A stretch of 64,000 bases of DNA from VAZQ01 sp963725185 (GTDB lineage Bacteria; Pseudomonadota; Alphaproteobacteria; Rhizobiales; Xanthobacteraceae), in assembly GCA_963725185.1 (NCBI GenBank), contig CAVRXO010000006.1, positions 1,364,001 to 1,428,000 of the forward strand, given 5' to 3'. This document shows, one piece after another, positions 1 to 10,289 of the stretch (position 1 is the first letter of the stretch; every line of letters starts with the position of its first letter). Below the pieces are notes generated by a model. It was not told the DNA's origin and ran no database searches. It saw nothing but the letters and a program-made list of their open reading frames with translations. A program made the position numbers and the translations under genes.

Positions 1-1430
1 GCATCACGCGCGCCAATGCGCGCGCGCTGGTGGACGAATGGATCACCTCGCACAGCAGCCTGGAGCCGATCGCCTGGCGCCCCGAGGTCCTGGGCCGGCG
101 GGTCATCTCCTGGCTCAGCCAAGCGACCCTGCTGCTTGACGATTCCGACGTCCGCTTCTACCGCCGGTTCATTCGCAGCCTGACCCGGCATGTGCGCCGC
201 TTGCGCCGGGTCGCCGCGGATGCGCCCGACGGCGTGCCGCGCCTGCAAACCATGATAGCGCTCACCTATGCGTCGCTGTGCATGGCCGGGCAGGCCCGAC
301 ACAGCCGCGCGGCCACCAAGCGGCTGGGCGACGAGCTGGAGCGGCAGATCCTTCCTGACGGCGGCCATATCAGCCGCAATCCGGGCGCCCTGATCGAGCT
401 TCTGGTCGATCTCCTGCCGCTGCGCCAGCTGTTCACGGCCCGCAACCTGGCGCCCCCCGAGGCGCTCCTCAACGCCATCGACCGGATGATGCCGATGCTG
501 CGCTTCTTCCGCCATGGCGACGGCAGCTTCGCCTTGTTCAACGGCATGGGGCCGACGCCGACCGACCTGCTCACCACCATCCTGGCCTATGACGATGCGC
601 GCGGCACGCCGGTCGCGAACGCGCCCCATTCGGGCTACCAGCGGATCGAGGCCAATGGCACCGTGGTGCTGATGGATACCGGCACGCCGCCCCCCCTGGC
701 GGTGAGCACCGAGGCGCATGCCGGCTGCCTGTCGTTCGAGCTGTCGACACGGCAGAACCGGATCGTGGTCAATTGCGGGCTGCCGGCGACCAGCCGCGAC
801 AGCTGGCGGCAAGTGGCGCGCTCGACCGCCGCCCATTCGACGGTGACGCTCAACGAGGTTTCGTCGTGCCGGTTCGTCGAATCGGGGCCGATCAAGCGCC
901 TGCTCAACGGGGCGCCGATCGTGAGCGGTCCGCAGCGCGTCACCGCCGACCGCGGCGTGCAGGACGGCGCCATCGTGCTGCGCACCGCCCACGACGGCTA
1001 CGCGGCGAACTTCGACGTCATCCACCAGCGTTCCTTGCTGCTCGCAGCCGATGGCAAGCGGCTCGACGGCGAAGACCTCTTCACGCCGGCGCTCGGCAAC
1101 GCGATCGCAACCGGCCGCGACCACTTCGCGATCCGCTTCCACCTGCATCCCTCGGTCAAGGCCAACCGCCTGTCCGACACCCACGGCGCCATGCTGGTGA
1201 TGGCCAACAAGGAGGTGTGGACGTTCACCGCCTACGAGGACCGGATCGATCTCGAGGAGAGCGTCTACCTGGCGGGCAACGACGGCCCGCGCCGAACCGT
1301 GCAGCTGGTGATTCATGGCCGGGCCCGCAGCGTGATGCGGGTGCAGTGGACATTTGCAATGTCGGCCGCAATGCCGCCGAGCACCGGAACGCGCCGGGGA
1401 CGGGGCGAGGACTTGCAGCTGCCGCTGTGA
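1..1430 (+). CDS. Heparinase II/III family protein (5' end outside window)
   Basis: The frame is open from base 3 to the stop at 1428-1430, so the gene begins before the window. The GTG at base 30 is internal, because conserved-looking sequence (ITRANARALVDEW) precedes it. The first half is helical, with HSSLEPIAWRPEVLGRR near the start. The second half, from about residue 215 of the visible part, is beta-rich with AHSTVTLNE, as in the heparinase II/III C-terminal sandwich. Family members are polysaccharide-lyase-like, but this alphaproteobacterial branch has no proven substrate. In Hyphomicrobiales it usually sits between rsmB and purH, which agrees with purH downstream. The family assignment rests on resemblance; the enzymatic role is not shown. 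Confidence 0.8.
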   Translation, partial: ITRANARALVDEWITSHSSLEPIAWRPEVLGRRVISWLSQATLLLDDSDVRFYRRFIRSLTRHVRRLRRVAADAPDGVPRLQTMIALTYASLCMAGQARHSRAATKRLGDELERQILPDGGHISRNPGALIELLVDLLPLRQLFTARNLAPPEALLNAIDRMMPMLRFFRHGDGSFALFNGMGPTPTDLLTTILAYDDARGTPVANAPHSGYQRIEANGTVVLMDTGTPPPLAVSTEAHAGCLSFELSTRQNRIVVNCGLPATSRDSWRQVARSTAAHSTVTLNEVSSCRFVESGPIKRLLNGAPIVSGPQRVTADRGVQDGAIVLRTAHDGYAANFDVIHQRSLLLAADGKRLDGEDLFTPALGNAIATGRDHFAIRFHLHPSVKANRLSDTHGAMLVMANKEVWTFTAYEDRIDLEESVYLAGNDGPRRTVQLVIHGRARSVMRVQWTFAMSAAMPPSTGTRRGRGEDLQLPL

Positions 1431-1608
1431 GAGCGCGGCCGGCGACCCAAGGACTCTTTGTCCGGCGCACCAACTCAAACAGAATGCCAAGCGCGTCGAG
1501 CGCGTTGTGTGCGCCATGCGGATTGACAATCAACAACGAGACAGCGTGTAATTCGAGGGCATGGGATGCAGGGTTCGCCTCCATGTTGCGGCCATACCGG
1601 AGGGGCTT

Positions 1609-2082
1609 ATGGCATCGCGAGAATTGACGGCGCCGGAGGGCAACGAGGCGCGGCGGGTGTTCATGGCGTCCCTGCAGACCAGCCGCGTCGAAATCTCCGA
1701 TGGCTTGGGTCTTGGCGACCGGCCGTGGACGAGCTGCGGAATCTGGAAATACACGATCCACCTGGGTCCCGACGGGTACAAGAATGCCGTGGCGCCGAAG
1801 TGGGCACCGACCCTCATCCACGAGCTGACCCATGTCTGGCAGGGGCAGAACGGCGTCCTTGGCTTCGGCTTCATGCTCAAGTCCGTCGGCTGCCAATGCC
1901 GGGCCTTCGTGACCAAGCTCGATACCGCCGCGGCCTACAAGTACGAGCTTGGAAAGGAGTGGGACGACTACAATGTCGAACAGCAGGCCAGCATCGTCGA
2001 GGACTGGTATTGCAACGGGCTGAAGGATACCGATCCGCGGTACCGCTACATCCGCGACAATATCCGGCGCGGCAAGACCTGA
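1609..2082 (+). CDS. Small protein with HELTH zinc-protease-like motif
   Basis: This encodes 157 residues from ATG 1609, which has a GGAGGGG ribosome site just upstream; an in-frame ATG at 1561 lacks one. The protein contains HELTHVWQ near residue 73, a HEXXH motif like that of zinc metalloproteases, and proteins described as Vgr-related carry similar HE(L/M)THVWQ motifs. There is no clear signal peptide or membrane segment. A glutamate in YELGKEWDDYNVEQQA further on could be the third zinc ligand, but that is a guess. It lies between the heparinase-like gene and purH, and codon use looks like that of its neighbours. Function unknown; metal binding is likely, proteolysis possible. Confidence 0.65.
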   Translation: MASRELTAPEGNEARRVFMASLQTSRVEISDGLGLGDRPWTSCGIWKYTIHLGPDGYKNAVAPKWAPTLIHELTHVWQGQNGVLGFGFMLKSVGCQCRAFVTKLDTAAAYKYELGKEWDDYNVEQQASIVEDWYCNGLKDTDPRYRYIRDNIRRGKT

Positions 2083-2308
2083 CGGCGAGGCGACTGGCCA
2101 ACACGGTTGCGCGCGTGTATCTGGCCATGTTCCGCTTGGGACCGGATCAAATCCAGGGTCCCGCTCTTATCAATGTGCGGCCGGTTCGGCCTTTCCGTCA
2201 CGGGAAATCCGCCTTGGGTCCATGCAGGCTTCGAGCTTCCACCATCCTCGCAGCGCGTCCTGAGCACGGCGCGCGATTGCGCCGGACGCCGGCGCGGCTC
2301 CGCAGATC

Positions 2309-3904
2309 ATGACCGACCCTTCGAACGACGCCGCGGGCCGGATTACCCGCGCTCTCATCTCGGTCTACGACAAGACCGGCCTGATCGAGCTGGCGCGCGC
2401 GCTCGCCGGCCACGGCGTCGAGATCGTCTCGACGGGCGGCACGCGTGCGGCGCTCGCGCAGGCCGGCCTTAAGGTGCGCGACGTCGCCGAGCTGACCGGC
2501 TTTCCGGAGATGATGGACGGCCGGGTCAAGACCCTGCACCCCAACGTGCATGGCGGCCTGCTGGGCATCCGTCGCGACAGCCGGCATGCGGCGGCCATGG
2601 CGGCGCACGGCATCGCCCCGATCGATCTGCTGGTGGTCAATCTCTATCCGTTCGAGGAGACCGTCGCCAAAGGCGCCGACCTCGACGCCTGCGTGGAGAA
2701 CATCGATATCGGCGGACCGGCCATGATCCGGGCCGCCGCCAAGAACCATAACGACGTGACCGTGGTGGTCGAGCCGCAGGATTATGGACTGCTGCTCGCC
2801 GAGATGGCGCAGCATGCCGGCATGACCACGCTGGCGCTGCGGCGCAGGCTCGCCGCCAAGGCCTATGCGCGCACCGCGGCCTACGATGCCGCCATCGCCA
2901 ACTGGTTCGCGGCTGAGCTCGCCGATCCGGCGCCCACCTATCGGGCGGTGGCCGGACGGCTCATCGAGGCGTTGCGCTACGGCGAGAACCCGCACCAGTC
3001 GGCGGCCTTCTACCGCACGCCGCAGACGCGCTTCGGGGTCGCGACCGCGCGGCAGCTGCAGGGCAAGCAGCTCTCCTACAACAACATCAACGACACCGAT
3101 GCGGCCTACGAATGCGTGGCCGAGTTCGATCCCAAGCGCACGGCGGCCTGCGCCCTCATCAAGCATGCCAATCCGTGCGGGGTGGCGGAGGCGGAAACCC
3201 TTCTCGAGGCCTACAGCAGGGCGCTGGCCTGCGATCCGGTCTCCGCCTTCGGGGGCATCGTGGCGCTCAACCGCACGCTCGATGCGCCAGCGGCGCGCGC
3301 CATGACCGAGATATTCACCGAGGTGATCATCGCCCCGGACGCCACGCCCGAGGCGATCGCGGTCATCGCGGCCAAGAAGAATCTGCGGCTGCTGATCGCC
3401 GGCGGCCTGCCCGACCCGCGCGCCCCTGGCCTCATGGTGAAATCGGTTGCCGGCGGCCTCCTGGTGCAGTCGCGCGACAACGCGGTCGTCGACGATATGG
3501 AGATGAAGGTCGTCACGCGCCGTGCCCCCACCAATTCCGAGCTCAAGGATCTGGCATTCGCGTTCCGGGTCGCCAAGCACGTCAAGTCGAACACCATCGT
3601 GTACGCCAAGGATGGGGCCACGGTCGGGATCGGGGCCGGCCAGATGAGCCGGGTCGATGCGGCCCGCATCGCCGCCCACAAGGCCGCCGATGCCGCCGGA
3701 GCGGGCGAGCCGCTCACCCGCGGCTCGGTGGTGGCTTCGGATGCGTTCTTCCCGTTCGCGGACGGTCTCCTGGTCGCGATCGAGGCCGGCGCCACCGCGG
3801 TCGTCCAGCCCGGCGGCTCGGTGCGCGACGACGAGGTGATCAAGGCCGCCGACGACCACGGCATCGCCATGGTGTTCACCGGCACCCGGCATTTCCGGCA
3901 TTGA
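2309..3904 (+). CDS. purH: Bifunctional AICAR formyltransferase / IMP cyclohydrolase
   Basis: PurH catalyses the last two steps of de novo purine synthesis: formylation of AICAR by 10-formyl-THF, then ring closure to IMP, in the cytoplasm. The 531-residue product has the usual full length. The N-terminal cyclohydrolase domain carries ALISVYDKTGL, a TGGT site and GRVKTLHPNVHGG. The transformylase domain has the catalytic IKHANPCG segment near residue 287 and GENPHQSAAFY before it. The C-terminus ends in the typical GIAMVFTGTRHFRH. The frame is intact. Start ATG 2309 fits the family N-terminus. The convergent membrane-protein gene ends 8 bp downstream. Confidence 0.97.
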   Translation: MTDPSNDAAGRITRALISVYDKTGLIELARALAGHGVEIVSTGGTRAALAQAGLKVRDVAELTGFPEMMDGRVKTLHPNVHGGLLGIRRDSRHAAAMAAHGIAPIDLLVVNLYPFEETVAKGADLDACVENIDIGGPAMIRAAAKNHNDVTVVVEPQDYGLLLAEMAQHAGMTTLALRRRLAAKAYARTAAYDAAIANWFAAELADPAPTYRAVAGRLIEALRYGENPHQSAAFYRTPQTRFGVATARQLQGKQLSYNNINDTDAAYECVAEFDPKRTAACALIKHANPCGVAEAETLLEAYSRALACDPVSAFGGIVALNRTLDAPAARAMTEIFTEVIIAPDATPEAIAVIAAKKNLRLLIAGGLPDPRAPGLMVKSVAGGLLVQSRDNAVVDDMEMKVVTRRAPTNSELKDLAFAFRVAKHVKSNTIVYAKDGATVGIGAGQMSRVDAARIAAHKAADAAGAGEPLTRGSVVASDAFFPFADGLLVAIEAGATAVVQPGGSVRDDEVIKAADDHGIAMVFTGTRHFRH

Positions 3905-3912
3905 GCGCAGGG

Positions 3913-4539
3913 TCAGTTCGGCTTGCGCTTCAGCCTTCGCCTGAGGATCGCCAGGTAGGCGAAATAGCTCGCCAGCAGAACGCCGAGCAGAACGCCGGTG
4001 ACGGGCCAGAGGAGCTCGGATCCGCCGCCGCCTTGCGCGAGGTCTTCGACGATGGTCTTGATGTTCGCCACCGCGACCAGAAACCCGCCCAAGCCGCCGA
4101 GCGAGAGATGGAGCGGCGATATCACCGCGGCGACGCCCAACAGCTGCTCGCGCACCCCGGCTTGATCGTCGGCGCGCTGCAGTTGGGCGAGCAACGGCTC
4201 GATCTTTCGCATCAGATAAAGATGCGGCACCACGGCGAGCGCGAGCATGCCCAGCAAGGTCACAACGACGACAGCGAAGAAGCCGGTCGTCGAGGTGTCG
4301 GGAGTACCCGACTGGAACAGCATCGTGGCCGCGAACGCAATCAGCAGATAGACCGCCAAAAGCCGCAGGATGAGGCGTTGCCGCTGCCGCAGATGCGCGA
4401 CCAGGACCTCCTTCTGGGCGTCGTTCACCAGATAGCTGCGGCGACGGCCCAACAGCCACGGATTCGGGCAGCGGAACACGTAGCCGCCGTCGGTCGGCGT
4501 GAACGACGTTTCCACGGCTCTATCAAACACACTCGCCAT
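3913..4539 (-). CDS. Four-helix integral membrane protein of unknown function
   Basis: The product has 208 residues. A cytoplasmic-looking N-terminus of about 55 residues (TPTDGGYVFRCPNPWLLGRR) precedes four hydrophobic stretches, near residues 57-76, 88-110, 134-160 and 176-199. It ends in a basic tail (LRRRLKRKPN). The ribosome site AGGAGCG lies directly before ATG 4539. It starts only 22 bp after the stop of the NAD glutamate dehydrogenase gene on the same strand, so co-transcription is likely. I do not recognise a family. The link to glutamate metabolism is inferred from spacing only. Confidence 0.75.
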   Translation of the reverse strand: MASVFDRAVETSFTPTDGGYVFRCPNPWLLGRRRSYLVNDAQKEVLVAHLRQRQRLILRLLAVYLLIAFAATMLFQSGTPDTSTTGFFAVVVVTLLGMLALAVVPHLYLMRKIEPLLAQLQRADDQAGVREQLLGVAAVISPLHLSLGGLGGFLVAVANIKTIVEDLAQGGGGSELLWPVTGVLLGVLLASYFAYLAILRRRLKRKPN

Positions 4540-4561
4540 CTGCGCTCCTCGATCTTTGCGG

Positions 4562-7500
4562 CTATTGCCTGACCAGATCGCCCAGCAAGCTCGCCGCCAC
4601 CGTGAGCTTGGAGACGGTCAGGCCCGAGCTGGCGATCTCGTCCACCTGGGTGCGGATGCGATCGACCTCCTGCCGGCGCGGGGCGATCCAGGCCTGGACG
4701 GCGCTCGCCCCGGCGGCGCCCTTGCCGGCCATGGCGGCCGCCAGCCGCCGCTCGGCATCGCCGATGGAATCGAGCGCGCGATCGAGCGCCAGCCGGTCGA
4801 AATAATCGGAGACGTTGATCGCGTGGGCCGCGCGCGCGATGCGATCGAGCCGAAAGAAGGACTCGGCCGCGAAATAGGTGGCCGCCACGTCGGCAATCTG
4901 CTGCTGGGTGCGATCAGCCACGTTGACGATGTCGGGAGCGGCGAGGAGGCCGGGCAGATCGGCGAAACGGCGCGCCAGCGCCTCCGGCACGCCTTGCAGC
5001 ATCAATTCGTCCCGGCGCGCCGCCCGCGCGGCCGCCGCCTCCGGCACCAGCGCATGGTCGAGCGCGGCCTCGACCGCCGCAATGCCTAGCCGGTAGTGCT
5101 CGACCACCGCGGCCAGTCCCGGCGCGAAGTCCACGTTGCGCAGGAACCAGACCAGGCGGTCGCGCAGCAGATCCTGCACCGCGATGTAAAGCTCGCGCTG
5201 CAGCCGCTCGGGGACCTTGTTGTCGAGGGCATCGATCTCGGCATTGAGCGTGCTCATCTCGTAGCTGTCGCGCACGGCCGCGAAGGCCGCCGCCATCCTG
5301 GCCGCCGGCGCGCCGGTCTGGTCCTCGATCCGCACCGCGAAGGAAGGTCCGCCGCGGTTGATGATCGAATTGGCGAGCTGGGTGGCGATGATCTCGCGCC
5401 GCAAGCGGTGCCGTTGCGAGCGCATCCGGGAACCGCTCGACGATCGCCTTGGGAAAATAGCGGACCAGCTCGCGGCCGAGATAAGGATCGTCCGGCACGT
5501 TCGATTCCAGGAGGTCGTCGTAGAGCGAGAGCTTGGCATAGGCGAGCAGCACCGAGAGCTCGGGCCGCGTCAGCGCTTGCGCGCGGCGCCGCCGCTCGGC
5601 GAGCTCGGTATCGTCGGGCAGGAACTCGACCGCACGGTCGAGCAGGCCGCGCCGCTCCAGCGTCTGCATCAAGCGTTGCTCGAATCCGAGAAGCTCGAGC
5701 CCGCGCCACTGCGAGAGCGACAGTGCCAGCGTCTGCAGGTAGTTGTTGCGCAGCACCAGCGCCGCCACGTCCTCGGTCATCTGGTCAAGCAAGCCGTTGC
5801 GGGCATCGCGCGAGAGCCGGCCGTCGCGCATCGCCGGCATCAGCGCGATCTTGATATTGACCTCGATGTCGGAGGTGTTGACGCCGGCCGAATTGTCGAT
5901 CGCATCGGTGTTGAGCCGCACGCCAAGCATCGCCGCCTCGATGCGGCCGCGCTGCGTCATGCCGAGATTGGCGCCCTCTCCAATCACCTTGCATTTAAGC
6001 TCGGCGCCGGCCACCCGGATCGCATCATTGGCGCGGTCGCCGGCCGCCTCGTCGGTCTCGCTTGCGGCCCGCACATAGGTGCCGATGCCGCCGAACCAGA
6101 GCAGGTCGACCGGCACCTTGAGGATGGCATTGATCAATTGCTGCGGGTTGGTCTTTTCGCTCGCGAGCCCGATGAGCGTGCGGGCCTGCGGCGACAGCGT
6201 GATCTCCTTGAGGCTGCGCGAGAACACGCCGCCGCCCGCCGAGATCAGCGCCTTGTCGTAATCCTGCCAGCTCGAGCGCGGCAGCGCGAACAGGCGCGCC
6301 CGCTCGGCGAAGCTCCGGTCGGGATCGGGCGCCGGGTCGATGAAGATGTCGCGGTGATCGAAGGCGGCCAGCAGGCAGATGGTGCGTTCGCGCAGCATGC
6401 CGTTGCCGAACACGTCGCCCGACATGTCGCCGACCCCGACCACGGTGAACGGCGTCTTGCCGATGTCGACGTCCATCTCGCGGAAATGCCGCTTGACCGA
6501 TTCCCAGGCGCCGCGCGCCGTGATCCCCATCTTCTTGTGGTCGTAGCCCGCCGAGCCGCCGGACGCGAAGGCATCGCTCGAGCCAGAAGCCATGCTGGTC
6601 GCGCGATCGCGTTGGCGATGTCCGAGAAGGTCGCGGTGCCCTTGTCGGCGGCGACCACCAGATAGGGATCGTCGTCGTCGTGGCGCACCACATCGGGCGG
6701 CGGGATCACGCCCGCTTCGTCGAGATTGTCGGTGATGTCGAGCAGCGTCGACATGAAGAGCTTGTAGGTGGCGGTGCCTTCGGCCTGGACGGCGTCGCGC
6801 GGGCCGCTTGGGCAGAAGCTTCGGCACGAAGCCGCCCTTGGCGCCGACCGGCACGATGACGGCGTTCTTGACCTGCTGCGCCTTGACGAGGCCCAGCACC
6901 TCGGTGCGGAAATCCTGCGGCCGGTCGGACCAGCGAATGCCGCCGCGCGCCACCTGTGCCGAAGCGCAGATGCACCGCCTCCAGCCGCGGGGAATAGACG
7001 AAAATCTCGTAGCGCGGACGCGGCAGCGGCACGCCGTCGAGCTTCCGGCTGTCGAACTTGATGGCGATGATCGGCTTGGCCTGGCCGTCTGCGTCGATCT
7101 GATAGAAGTTGGTGCGCACCGCCGCGCGCACCACGTTGACGAAGTGGCGCATGATGCGATCCTCGTCGAGGCTGTCGACGGCTTGCAGGCTCGCTTCGAT
7201 CGTCGGCCGCGAGCTGCGGCCTCGCGGTCCGCGCGCTCTTCCATCGTGCCGGCAGAGCGCGGATCGAAGCGCGCATCGAACAGCGCCACGATGTCGGCCG
7301 CGATGCCGGCATGCTTGACCAGCGTCGCCCACATGTAGCCCTGCGAATAGGGCACGCCGAATCTGGCGCAGATAGCGCGACAGCGTGCGCACCAGCGCGA
7401 CCTCGCGCCAGTCAAGTCCGGCGGCCAGCACCAGCGCGTTGTAGCCGTCGCTCTCGGCGCCGCCGCCGCATCACGACCAGGCAAGACAGGCTTCGAGGCG

Positions 7501-9418
7501 CTGCTTGGCGGGCGTCGAGATCGACCGTGCCGCCGTCGGCACGGTCGAGCACCATGTCGTGGAGCCAGACGTCGGGTTCCTGCGGGCTCCGAGCGCGATG
7601 ACGTGATAGGTGCTCTTCGTCGACCACCTGAAGCCCATGTGCTCCAGCACCGGGACCCGCTCCGACAGCGGGATCGGCCGGCCGTAGCTCCACACCTTGA
7701 GGGCGGCGCTGCCGTCCTGATCCTGCTCGCGGCGGTGAAATCGACGCCGAGCGGAGCATCGCGGCGACAGCGCCTCGATGGCCGCGATATCGTCGACCGC
7801 GACCGCGGGCGTAAAGGCTTCGCGATAGGCCGCCGAGAAGGCGTCGGCGATAGCGCTCGGCCAGCGCCCGTGCCTTGGCGCCCGGATCATGAGCGCCGAC
7901 AAGCGCCTCCGACAGGCCGTCGAGCCAAGTGCGCACGATGCCGGCGACCGCCGCCTCCAGGGTGGCGCGGTCCGGATCGGGCGCCGCGCCCTCGCGCCGG
8001 GCGATGATGAAGTGCACGCGCACCAGCGGACCTTCCGGAAAGAACGGCGTGAAGGACGCGACGTGACCGTTGTAGGCGGCGGCCAGCAGTCGCCGACGCG
8101 TCCCGCGGACGTCGCTGTCGTAGCGATCGCGCGGCACGATAGACGAGGACCGAGACGAAGCGTTCGAAGGCGATCGCGCCGCGGCAGCACTCGCACCCGC
8201 GGCCGCTCGTCGAGCTGCAGGATCGTCAGGGCGAACCGGAACAGCGTGTCGTCATCGATCTGGAACAGCTCGTCGCGCGGATAGGTTTCGAGCATGTTGG
8301 CGAGGGCCTTGCCGGAATGGCTCATCCGGATCGAAGCCGGCGCGCGACATCACGGCGGCGACCTTGCGGCGCAGATACGGGATGCTGCGGGTCGAGCGCA
8401 CATAGGCGGTCGAGGTGAACAGGCCGACGATGCTGGACGCTCGCCGGCCAGCCGGCCGTCGGCATCGGAAGCGCTTGACCACGACATGATCCATGTCGAC
8501 GCGCCGGTGCACGCGCGAGCGCAGCGCCGACTTGGTGACGAACAGAAGCCTCGGCTCGTTGAGGAATTCGCGGATCGCCGGCGTGATCGTCACCAGTTGA
8601 TCGCCGCGCCATACCACCCGCCGCTCACGCTCGCGCAACAGGCCGAGCCCGGTCTCGAATTGCGGCTCGAGCACGTTGCCGTCGTCGCTGACCCGGTAAT
8701 GCCGGATGCCCAGGAAAGTGAAATTGTTGGCGACCAGCCATTCGAGGAATGCCGCCGCCTCGGCAATCTCCTCGGGCGCGAGCGGCGGCGGGCTTATCTT
8801 CAGGTCGGCGATGATCTCGCCGAGACGGCCCATCATGGGCCGCCAGTCCTGCACGCAGAGGCGGATATCGGCGAGCACCTGCTCGAGGGCCGCCACGATC
8901 GCGCCACGCTGGGCGTCGTCGTCGATGCGGCCGACATGGATATGGATGAAGCTTTCCCGCGCGCTCCCGGGCACCGGCACGGCCTTGAAGTCCACCAGCC
9001 GTCCCTGCGGATCGCGCGCCACGGCGAAGACCGGGTGCACCACGAGACGGACATCGACGCCGCGCTCCGCGAGCTCGGCCATGACCGAGTCCACCAGGAA
9101 CGGCATGTCGTCGTTGACCACCTCGAGAACCGAAATGTCCTTGAGCCGATCCCCCGTTGCGGCGGCCGCGGGGCTCTCGAAGCGGATCTTCGGCGTGCCG
9201 GGTTGCCGGATCGCCAGCAGCGACCACGCCCGCTCGGCCAGGGCCGCGACCTCCTGCGGCTGGCAGGGCAGAAAGTCCTCTGGCACCGCGCGGGCAAACA
9301 GCCCGATGACGAAGCTCTTGGGAATATCCGCGCGTTGGTCGAGCAGCGCCGCGGCTGCATCGATCGATGCCAAGACGGCCTGCTGGTTCTCGACGCCCCG
9401 ATGCTCGTTGGCCGCCAT
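4562..9418 (-). CDS. gdhB: NAD-specific glutamate dehydrogenase, 180-kDa class (frame broken many times)
   Basis: This enzyme deaminates glutamate to 2-oxoglutarate with NAD+. The locus is 4,857 bp, equal to 1,619 codons, matching the roughly 1,600-residue large class. Parts of the protein are readable in different frames: an N-terminus MAANEHRGVENQQAV from ATG 9418, KGGFVPK near 6.83 kb, GDMSGDVFGNGMLRE near 6.4 kb and a C-terminus ending ASLLGDLVRQ at 4562. At least a dozen frame changes are needed between them; examples lie near 5,421, 6,578, 6,610, 6,799, 8,335 and 8,465. Most are explained by one extra base, a few by one missing base. Because the sequence between changes is well conserved, I think these are largely sequence errors, but real decay is not excluded. 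The symbol is family-level. Confidence 0.85.
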
Positions 9419-9614
9419 GGTGTCCCTTGGATCTGCGTAGCCTTGTGGCCGGAGTATCTATCACCCGCAATGGCGCGCCGCGACACTCGTTGTTCGCGGT
9501 CCGAAGAAGTGAACGCGGCTTGCAGCCAAGCGTGGCCCGAAGCGGCGCCCGCCCGCTGGCGTCGCAGTCGATCGAGAGGGTATAGGTTCGGGCCAAGGCA
9601 GAAGGAGACATGCC

Positions 9615-10286
9615 GTGCCCAAGGCAACCAAGACCATCGCCCGGAAAACCGTCGCCAAGCGCCAGCTCGGGGCGGCCAAGCATGCGCGCCCGGGCCGCGC
9701 AACCAAGCGCAAGATGGCGCACCAAGACGACGACATCATGGCCCTGAAGCTGCGGCCGGCGAAGCTGAGCGCCCCCATGGCGGCTTTTTTCAAGGCCTGC
9801 GAGGACAAGCTCGGCTTCGTGCCGAACGTGATGAAGGCCTTCAGCTTCGACATGGCGAAGCTCGAAGCCTTCGTGGCCTATCGCAACGACCTCATGCTGG
9901 GCGGCTCCGGCCTCTCGCTGCTCGAGCGCGAGATGATCGCCACCGTGGTGTCGGCGCAGAACCGTTGCTTCTACTGCGTCACCGTGCACGGCGCCTCGGT
10001 GCGCAATCTCGCGGACGATCCGGTGCTCGGCGAGCTGACGGCAATCAACTACCGGTCGGCGCGGCTGTCCAAACGCCAGCGTGCGATGCTGGACTTCGCC
10101 GGCAAGCTCACGGTCGAGCCGTGGGCCATCGAGGACAGCGACCGCGCGCGCCTGCGCGGCGCGGGCTTTTCGGACCGCGACATCTGGGACATCGCGGCCG
10201 TCGCTTCATTCTACAACATGACCAACCGGCTTGCCTCCGCCACCGACATGCGGCCGAACGCGGCCTATCACGCCATGGCGAGGTGA
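9615..10286 (+). CDS. AhpD/carboxymuconolactone decarboxylase-like peroxidase-related protein
   Basis: The domain from about residue 45 onward matches uncharacterised peroxidase-related enzymes of the AhpD fold. It has LSLLEREMIATVVSAQNRC followed by FYC and a histidine four residues later, giving the E...CxxC...H proton-relay pattern of AhpD. The family reduces peroxides or partner thiols. The annotated start is GTG 9615, after GAAGGAGAC. This gives an unusual lysine/arginine-rich leader (PKATKTIARKTVAKRQ) before the fold. An internal ATG near residue 34 or 42 could be the real start, which would remove the leader. The ggt gene follows after 3 bp, suggesting co-transcription. Confidence 0.8.
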   Translation: MPKATKTIARKTVAKRQLGAAKHARPGRATKRKMAHQDDDIMALKLRPAKLSAPMAAFFKACEDKLGFVPNVMKAFSFDMAKLEAFVAYRNDLMLGGSGLSLLEREMIATVVSAQNRCFYCVTVHGASVRNLADDPVLGELTAINYRSARLSKRQRAMLDFAGKLTVEPWAIEDSDRARLRGAGFSDRDIWDIAAVASFYNMTNRLASATDMRPNAAYHAMAR

Positions 10287-10289
10287 GGG

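Noticed and set aside
2198..4459. Long minus-strand frame opposite purH (753 codons)
   Set aside because: Low-complexity arginine/glycine composition typical of an antisense shadow in GC-rich DNA; purH is certain on the plus strand.
4562..9418. Calling gdh a true pseudogene
   Set aside because: Conserved segments persist between all breaks, the total length is an exact codon multiple, and genes that are normally essential show the same kind of indels, so decay is not demonstrated.
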